From: Paragonimus westermani
Lineage: Eukaryota; Platyhelminthes; Trematoda; Plagiorchiida; Troglotrematidae
DNA length: 64,000 bases
Assembly: GCA_008508345.1 (NCBI GenBank)
Contig: QNGE01002401.1
Span: 52,008 to 116,007, forward strand
Direction of reading: 5' to 3'
In this document: in pieces, positions 56,726-64,000 of the stretch
How positions within the stretch are numbered: the stretch's first letter is position 1
Layout of the letters: each line of letters opens with the position of its first letter
The notes under the pieces: model-generated
Databases searched by the model: none
The model's input: the letters and a program-made list of their open reading frames with translations, nothing else
Told to the model about the DNA's origin: nothing
Translations under genes and position numbers: made by a program

Positions 56726-57479
56726 AAACTACAGATATCAACCGATACGAGGCTGCTGTCCATGGCATTCCTCAGACTATCCATTTTCGGAGATGCCAGC
56801 GGTTTGTTCTTGAAAATCGTAATATTTGTTAAGCGCAATCCGTTAGGAAGAGAATCATGCGAGGTGCGAGAGGAAGTGGTCAGGGACAAATCGTTCGAGT
56901 AAATGCTCCACTATCCTTCATGGAATGCTGGTAAGGCTGACAGGCCGAGCGATTGCCGGAGAGTGGCGGTCACTGGTGTCGAAGTAGGATGTGATCACAG
57001 CCTCTTACACACACAAGAAAGAATGGCAGTTCGGAGTATCTGTTCGAGCAGCTTTTAAAAGGGTCCCGTCAGAGTGGCAGCTGCTTTCTTGAGAACCACT
57101 GAAATAGATCTTATCAGAACTCACTGCACTGTACGAACAGCATGTCAGTTAGTATTATTCAAAATATGAAGCGGAAAACTCTCCCATAACAAGTGGTCGT
57201 CGGCAGTCGAGGTGGTAGCACGGCATTACAACGTTGTAGACCACGAAATGTTACAGCCAAAGTAACTTGGCCACAACTAGGTAATCAGATAGAATCTGTC
57301 TATCAGGCGGTCGCGAAGGTAAAGCCGACGGATCAACCGTTACTGTCTATAGCATGTGCTTAAATAAATATTTTTGTTCTCGCAGAATCCTAAGGGGAAT
57401 TTTTTACGCGTTTGGTTTGTTTACCGACTTCTCGTCTTCACTCGTTCCGAACTAAGTGAAACATACCCAAATATTTTAA
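56726..57479. other. No recognised feature
   Basis: Between SINE S5 and the CsRn1-type element. The RT domain of the element would be expected here, but I cannot read it. Confidence 0.35.
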
Positions 57480-58995
57480 GACCCTGGAAACTATTGCTTT
57501 GGGAACATCAAAAGGATAACGAAATCTCCCTGAGAGGAGTGAGCGGTCAGCAAAAGCGTACAGTTTGTGTGGTACGGATAAGCCGTCTGCTCTCTGAATT
57601 GCTTTCGGAAACGCGTGGCTATTTTTTGGTGATACGTTATTTTCACCCTTTGGAAGGCCAATATTTCGTTGTGCAAATCGACCACAAGCACTTGAAATTT
57701 GATTCTCCTACCGAACCTTGTGGTTACTCTTCTCGTGAAGTCATATATTTGGACATCAAGCGTCTACGTAGTGGCAACACTGTCGCTGTTGATGCATTAT
57801 CACGCCTCGGAGTGAACTAGGTCAAATCGCCATTTTATTTCAGTGTGGCTAAAATGGTCACCGTCAGTAGTGCAGTGAGAACACGAGGGACGCGACCACT
57901 TACAAGTACCTGAAATTTCTGCCGTCCCCCAGCCGACACAAGCTGGTGACATTCTATGTGATATTTGGACTGGCACACTCAGTCCTTTTGTCACACATCC
58001 TTATTGGCGCACTGCTTCTATTCGGTTTCACTGTTTATCCCACTCCGGAAAACGCGAGACACTGAAGTTCTTCGCGCGACGTTTTGTTTGACCCTCTATA
58101 GACAGAAATGATTCCCTCTGGTCATAACGGTGCATCGGGTGCCAAAGGAATGAAGTACATAAACGTATGGACACCACACCCGGCACAATCTCCCAACAGG
58201 AAGTCCGCTTACCCCATGCACACGTGGGCATCGGCGGATCACTATCGCCCTTCAAAGATTGTACGCATATGCTAACTGCAATCGATCGTTTCACCCGTTG
58301 GCATTTAGCTGTACCTATTAGGGATGTTTCAACGGAGACATTTGCTAAATTCTTTCTGGACTATTGCATCGCTAATTTTTGTGTCACATCCACAATTACT
58401 GGAGGTCAAGTTGCCCACTGTCGGTCTTCTCTTTTTCAAACCTGGGTTGTTTACACATTGAAACGACGGCATGCCATCCTTGTGCAAATGGTTCCGTTGG
58501 GCATTCACGTCGGTAAATAGAAATCTCGATAACTGCCCAGTCCGACGCAACAAAATGAAGCGAGCGCCTGCCACTCCTTCACCTTGGGACCGGTCTACCG
58601 CTAAAGAGGATATCGGTTGTACTACCTTCGAATTAGATGACGGTGCCATTTTGCACCTCCCAATGGAGCTGATTCAACCGCCGGCAATTAAACCCAGGTG
58701 CTCATTTCATTTAACGTTTACAACACATGCCCATCCCTCGTTTCACAACGGCCGGGCAACATTGGTCTCCAGAACAAAAATCTTCGGATTTTGGCACATG
58801 TAAATTTGTTTTTACGCGCCTAGACGACCTCGGGAAACCACGACAACCACGGCACCTCGGCCCATTCGAAGTGGTTGAGCGCGACGAAAACTTTTTCATT
58901 ATTGGAATGCTTGGAGGGAGCGAATGCGTATCCATCGATCAACTAAAATCATCCTCCCTAGATCAGGATGTGACCGAACCGACCGGATACTGATT
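57480..58995 (+). pseudogene. CsRn1-type Ty3/gypsy element: RNase H and integrase
   Basis: RNase H: YFHPLEGQYFVVQIDHKHLK and SGNTVAVDALSRLGVN (to 57818). Then, in changing frames, PFVTHPYWRTASIRFHCLSH (matching 'RPFVPxxWRRxVFxxLHxLSHPG'), and QEVRLPHAHVGIGGSLSPFK, HMLTAIDRFTRWHLAVPIRD, NFCVTSTITGGQVAHCRSSL, then a truncated Glu region. The C-terminus includes DIGCTTFELDDGAILHLP, CKFVFTRLDDLGKPRQPRHL, GPFEVVERDENFFIIGML and SIDQLKSSSLDQD. This matches the integrase of CsRn1-like elements, first described in the liver fluke Clonorchis. ITTD is ITGG here, so a catalytic Asp is lost. The RT part upstream is not recognisable. Confidence 0.85.
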
Positions 58996-60830
58996 GAAAA
59001 CAGCCGGTCCCCACCCCGAACAGTATAAAATTTGCCTGTATTTTAGACACTTTTTGCTGCTGAACAACGCAGCACACGTAGAAGATGGTCGGTACACTGG
59101 CTGAAACACCTAACTGTTCACGATACGTGATATGGCTGTCAAGCATTTGGCCCGTTTTCTCTCCACCATTGTTCACTCTTCGTACTTTAAGCTCACGAAC
59201 GCTCTGGTGGGAGAGTATTGTGGTATCCACAGCTCATAAATGCATCTTGCAATTCATCCCTGTATATTTTGCACCTGCCGTTTTGTTAACTTCGTCTGCA
59301 CGCTTGTTTGAATGCGTCATCATCAACTCTTGAATTCGATTGCCATCAACAACAAAACGGGAATTGCCACAGAGCGCCTGTCTTCTTCATCTGTTTGAAC
59401 AGTTGAGCTAGTGAGGTGCTCGCTTGGCAAAATCTTTTAGCTCCGGGTATTTGTCGATCTATCGACGCTGAATTTCCGACATCCCACTTTGCATGTGGAA
59501 TTATCCATCGGCCGTTGTCCAAACCGACTCCCTGGTGTTGTCCTTCTTTCAGGTGGTGGCCTACCCATTTCAAGAGATTTTGACTTGTCAGTAAGTCGAC
59601 CTACCTTTTTGACACGTCACCCTTTTATTCGCACGTAGACTTTTTGTACACCTCCTCCACCGTTACAGCTTCTATTGGTGTCACCCTATTTTGGTCATTA
59701 GTATCATTTGATTGATTGGCCGCTACAAATGTTACACATGCTACTGGTTTACTAATTATTGTAAACAATCACATCATACCACTTCGATCTCTTTACTCAA
59801 TAAGCACATGCTGAATACTGAACGGAATACTAACTTTCACTTAGGGTGTTCCGGCTATGTTAGACACTAGTTTGCTTTTTGAATTTTTAGCCTTCATACT
59901 CCCTGAAGTCTTCCCGTTAATACACTCTTTATACACAGTGAGTTCCGCTAGAAGGTTATAGTGTCGTACCAATATATATCGTCAAAACTCCGCGAACTTC
60001 TAAGACTTGACATCGGCTCTGTTGGTGTTCCCGCCAGCACTGTTCTTGCCACCTTGATAACTGAAGGTGTTTCATTAGCAAAACCTGGCAGTTCCTAATT
60101 TTGTTATTTGCTTTAAACTAAAGGTAACGAAGGTGGCCAGGTAGTGAAGGACATGCGTCCAAACCCAGCCCATAAAACGATGCGTGATCCGCACGGTTCA
60201 TGCAAGTTCTATGGAAAAGTATCACTGAATGTACTTAGTGAATACCATGGTAACAGCTTGATCTGTTCCTGATGCAGTGAGATTGGTCTTTATTCAAGTG
60301 GAATCCCTTATGGCCGATGGTCTAGAGCTGGTTATCGTGTGATTGAAGTTTCTAGTTCTAGACTTGCCTTAAGACCTTACAACTTTAACCAACACTCCAG
60401 GAATATGCCTAAAAAGCGTTTCGCAAGGGCTCGTACGTGCGTTTTGGATCCCACGACTGCCTACAAGAGTTACATGAAAAACACAAGCTTGGAGACGTAG
60501 AAGACTTAATTTTGCAAGTTAGCATCGGGGGGCTGCCCCTTTTATGATTGCTTAGGCACTGAAATATGGCCTATACTTCGTCGCAGTATTCGGCTGTTTA
60601 TAAACCGCCTATTTGTGACTGGTCCTCATTGTGGCGGTTGTTATTCAGAGCCTTGAGACGTGTACATTGGTTAATGTGTCACAGAGACCAAAGGCACTCT
60701 GACGAATGAGGCCGACTTAAAAGTGCTCCGGACGACAATTTATTGAAGCCTCATTCCATTTCCTATGACACAATTGCTCGCTGATTCACACGTAAAGCCG
60801 CGACTGTGGCAAATGCGTTCATAGAGGCGA
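58996..60830. other. 3' flank of the CsRn1-type element, nothing recognised
   Basis: Should contain the element's 3' LTR if one is present; no boundary was found. Short frames only. Confidence 0.35.
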
Positions 60831-61010
60831 GTGTCACGAAAGTGCAAGAATGAACACCCCTCTGTACCTGTGAAGGAACAAAGGACGGATTCCAGTCTTC
60901 GAAGAAAAACCGACAATGGAAATCTCATCGATTTAACCCCTCTAACAGAACTGCTCACTGATATGGTATCAAAATTCCCCTTCGACCCTATGCACTTTAT
61001 ATTTCTCGGC
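60831..61010 (+). pseudogene. Fragment of a DNA-transposon-type protein ('RTDxxFR...FPxDxMH')
   Basis: Reads VPVKEQRTDSSLRRKTDNGN, then LLTDMVSKFPFDPMHFIFLG and VKRLFRV. The pairing of 'RTDxSFR' and, 20-30 residues later, 'FPxDxMHxxxLGVxxxL' is a motif I know from a widespread animal family of transposon-derived proteins of uncertain superfamily. No zinc finger or catalytic region is found around it, so only a fragment is left. Superfamily assignment is not attempted. Confidence 0.45.
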
Positions 61011-62299
61011 GTTAAACGTCTGTTTCGGGTTCGGCGTTCATCGATATTGTCCGTGATGTTCGCTTTTCAGCAGATATCAGCAGCCTCAACTAAGGTGCAC
61101 AGTAAACTTGTCCTATGTATTGCACTTTTTGCGTACCCAATAAAGAGTTCACTTCCTGAAGTCGCATCGGCAGTTTCTTCCGGGCTGTCACTTCCGTCTG
61201 TTTAAAAACTAAGTGGTTGCAGTGAACGAAGATCATCTGAAAAACAGACATCAGAAATCTGGACTGACAGCAAGCAGCCGAGGTGACTGTTGAAAAAGTC
61301 GTCAGACATGCTTATGACTCTCGAGGTCATGGAAAGCATTGTGACGGCCTATATCAACAGCACCCTACCGTCGCAAACTCAATCAACTGCCTCCTTCAGA
61401 CCAAACGAATTTCGCTTGCCAGTGCGGGATTGAGAGATTTCTCTAAATATGAGGACTGATCAGGATAAAAAGGAACTAACCAGGATTTCGTAAGCTATGT
61501 GCAAGATAGCTTTTAGTACTTTGGATTAGTGGAGTATTTTTAACCCCAGCTTGGTCTTTTGAAGCCTCTGTCTTGCAAATTCGAGGGATCGTGTTTGGAC
61601 AAAACGACTTGAGTCGCCTTTGACGTGAGCTGAAGCCCCAACCTAAACTCCTCACCTGTAGCAAGAAGAGTTTATTTAGAATCCATTTAGAAGCGTACCA
61701 CAAAAGCATTTTGGGGTTGAGTGTAAAATCCTTTCTTGAAGTGGTTTCATGTATTAAATGTTTACCCATTGGTTCTGAAGAAACCAAACAATGCATGTAA
61801 ATTCCTGTTCAATATTGCGGATACTAGCTCACTTATGAGCCACTCTTTAGAACCAAACAATTGATATAGTAAACGTCACCTTAGTTAATGATTCTTGATA
61901 CGGGTTTGCAAAGCGTGAAACTTCTCGCCTGAAAATATCGTCAGAAATACCACAGCGGCTGCTATTGATGTTGGTTCAGGTCGTAACATCAGATTTTACT
62001 GCCAAGTTTATCTCCCTAGTGCCTCATATCTAACCACCCCGTGTGTTTATACAATACGAAATTGCTTACGTGGCAGAGAAGGATAAGTATTTGTTTCCAT
62101 ATAATTAGCCGTCTGGTACAACGAAACGATTTTGAGTTATAACTGAGTTATAACTGTCGAACTAGCTCTCAAAGATTCCAAAGTAGGAGAGGCAGAGCTA
62201 TGGAAAGCTGCCAATCGACCAATCCCCATTGGATTACTGAATCCAGGACTTGCTCGCTGTCGTCAGACGTTGTACGTCTGAACACAAAATATGCGTATA
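61011..62299. other. No recognised feature
   Basis: The 61476-61796 minus frame and the tail of the 60831 frame show no motif. Confidence 0.35.
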
Positions 62300-62930
62300 C
62301 TGGCGGATGACTGCGGTACCGGACGACCGAAGCAATGTACCGAACTGCACTCGTCGCTTTGGAATTGAGGAACAGCTTTTTAGTCTACGTGGTGAATGAG
62401 AAAAGGATCGCAGGCCGTGGTGAATTCTAGGAAGCAAGCCATATATATCTGCTGGATTGCTAATCCGCCTGTGTGGTCGGAAACGCAGCGCCCGTTTTGA
62501 AGTTGCTGACTGCATCAGTGCTTTTGCGGTAGGCAAACCCAACGGCATCAACATTCGGACACTGTCCAGGTTCATGTGGAATGAGTGTGTGGTCATCCTT
62601 AGTGTTTATATTCCAGCCATATGTCACATGAGTGACTTAAAGGACCAGTTTTATGACCAGCTGTCCTCTTCGACACTCTAGACAGTGATGAAGAAACCCC
62701 TGTTTATACGGGAGCACTACAACACGCTGAGTGGTAATGACTCCGGAGACTGGCCCTGGAATCATTGGAACACATGGTAGTGGCAGGGCTTTTGAGAATA
62801 TTAACTGCGTGCTTTATGAGTGCTCACTGCTATACGGGTGCCCCAAACATAATATTTCTTTGGGGTGAGAAGGACATCACCACCAGGATTCAGTACATGC
62901 TCGACGACATGTTCATGCGACAGCGTGATC
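62300..62930 (+). pseudogene. RTE-type endonuclease domain remnant
   Basis: In shifting frames: FLVYVVNEKRIAGRGEF, LSVYIPAICHMSDLKDQFYD (matching 'ISAYAPxxxxxxExKxxFYxxL'), then, after a stop, GNDSGDWPGIIGTHGSGRAF (matching 'GxDxxxWPGVIGxHGxGxxNxNG') and PNIIFLWGEKDITTRIQ (matching 'NTxFxxxxxxKxTWxHP'). These are successive motifs of the apurinic-type endonuclease of RTE-like elements. No RT follows within the window's remaining 1 kb. Confidence 0.7.
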
Positions 62931-63767
62931 CACCTGAATTACGTGAACTTATTTCACTTAGAGGGTTTTGAATTTAGCACGGATCATTGGCTGGGCTGAA
63001 TCGGGTCACTGATTTGTTTGAAAAGCGGCTTGTTATGGATCACTCAAAGAGAGCTTAAAGAGAAGGGCATTTTTCAGAGTGTGATGGCCGTTCGTTTCAG
63101 CTTTGCTGCTGCGTCCAGAAGTCCTAGCGTTATGGGGCGATATCACGGAGAAGATTGTAATGAACGCTATTGAATTCATACTTTCGTGTCAGCTGTTGAA
63201 ATTCACGTTGTATGCCTTTTGTTACGGCGCGTAGTTCTGACACAAGCGTGAGGTTATCGTTCACTCGTTGTGTTCTGCTCAAATCGCGTATGCGAGATGC
63301 TGGTCTTGTGTTAAGTCGTATCCATTTGAGAAATATCACATTGGCGTCGCGGAAGTCTTTCAGTAAAAATGAATTCTATGCCTATCGAGAGTTTGAACAT
63401 TCATTCATCCCCTCGTGATATTCAGGATTGTTTTGAACAATCAGAACTATCGTGTAGAAACGCATCCAGTCTGAATGGGAGACAAAGTTTGCCTTCTTAT
63501 TGAATCGTTCGCTGACGATTCAAGTTCACACCGAGTTACGCGTAATCCGTTGATCCAGTAAACGCTTCTCAATATTCAACGACAGAGATTATCTATCCTC
63601 AACACTGTTAGCAAGAAGGCGCTCGTAATAACTGAATTTATTACGGTACTAATTGAATCAATGTGCAAGAAAATTGAGCCTCTCGCCTCGAGTGTGAAAA
63701 TCCTCAGAAATCAAAGAATGTGCTTGCACAAATTGACAACCAGGCACCGTTCAACAATGGTGGACGA
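62931..63767. other. No recognised feature
   Basis: A minus-strand frame at 63130-63339 (LVSELRAVTKGIQREFQQLT) looks helical but has no splice support or known family. The rest shows nothing. Confidence 0.3.
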
Positions 63768-64000
63768 TGTAACATGCAGGCCAGCCGACTCTACTCTGGA
63801 TGCCCGTGACTTCGCGAACCAACCTTCGGCAACGTGGACGCACCAGGGGACAGCGCTCCTCCAAAGTAGGGGTTCGAGCAACAGTTCTAAATGAGAAAAA
63901 ATACGAACAAACATGAGCCGAAGGCCCAGTAAGCCATGCACACGACTTACACANATACGAAAGCTAAAACGGCACCGACAACACAGCAGCACGCCCCGTT
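63768..64000 (-). repeat. 233-bp repeat with intron-like GT...AG, copy 2
   Basis: The reverse complement reads AACGGGGCGTGCTGCTGTGT to GGCTGGCCTGCATGTTACA, as in 53348-53580. It contains GTAAGTCGTG and TTTTTCTCATTTAG at the matching places. One undetermined base lies at 63953. The window edge falls exactly on the repeat's start, so its full length is unknown. Confidence 0.85.

Noticed and set aside
63130..63339. Helical minus-strand frame (LVSELRAVTKGIQREFQQLT), considered as a coding exon
   Set aside because: No acceptable splice sites and no family match; adjacent host gene not evident.
1..64000. CRISPR arrays, bacterial operons, restriction-modification or phage genes
   Set aside because: No array of regular repeats, no clustered long ORFs and no ribosome binding sites; exon-intron structure shows eukaryotic DNA.

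Overview
The window looks like nuclear DNA of a flatworm, most likely a digenean trematode. The reasons are intron-rich genes with GT-AG exons whose reading phases agree, very long introns full of decayed retroelements, and a retroelement set (RTE non-LTR elements, Penelope-like elements with a GIY-YIG nuclease, Ty3/gypsy elements including a CsRn1-type integrase) that I know from fluke genomes. No operons, ribosome binding sites, CRISPR arrays or other prokaryotic features were seen. The species cannot be fixed by reading alone.

Two host genes can be reconstructed. On the + strand, about 141-12830 holds the 3' part of a gene I read as centriolar coiled-coil protein CP110 (CCP110): six exons with compatible phases at 141-289, 2688-3079, 3274-3368, 10572-10655, 11227-11975 and 12253-12830 (stop codon TAG), plus two possible micro-exons at 5714-5746 and 5927-5951. 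The 5' part of the gene lies before base 1. On the - strand, 46476 down to 20094 holds a SNAP29-type Qbc-SNARE gene: a first exon with the NPF motif (46348-46476), a Qb-SNARE exon (36727-36965) and a terminal Qc-SNARE exon (20094-20315). At least one linker exon is unresolved. The two genes converge: CP110 ends at 12830 and SNAP29 ends at 20094.

The remaining sequence is mostly transposable-element debris. 1065-1605: tRNA-like SINE unit. 4502-4810: RTE endonuclease remnant in a CP110 intron. 13553-14359: Penelope-like element. 18050-18480: RTE 3' end. 21464-25430: nearly complete gypsy gag-pol, with stop codons and a lost RT aspartate, inside SNAP29. 25798-27586: second gypsy integrase interrupted by about 715 bp. 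33681-35912: diverged relative of the first gypsy element. 39890-40414: second Penelope copy. 42336-43180: a foldback palindrome made from the SINE, with a 194-N assembly gap in one arm. 44730-45863, 48918-50520 and 62300-62930: RTE-like pieces. 53944-55580: two tandem CR1/jockey-like RT fragments. 55588-56725: SINE units in inverted and tandem arrangement. 57480-58995: CsRn1-like RNase H and integrase. 60831-61010: a piece of a DNA-transposon-type protein. A 233-bp repeat occurs in opposite orientations at 53348-53580 and at the window end, 63768-64000.

No new defence or metabolic system is visible. The most unusual structure is the roughly 430-bp tRNA-like unit, which occurs singly, in tandem, and as near-perfect head-to-head palindromes, one of which probably caused the assembly gap.
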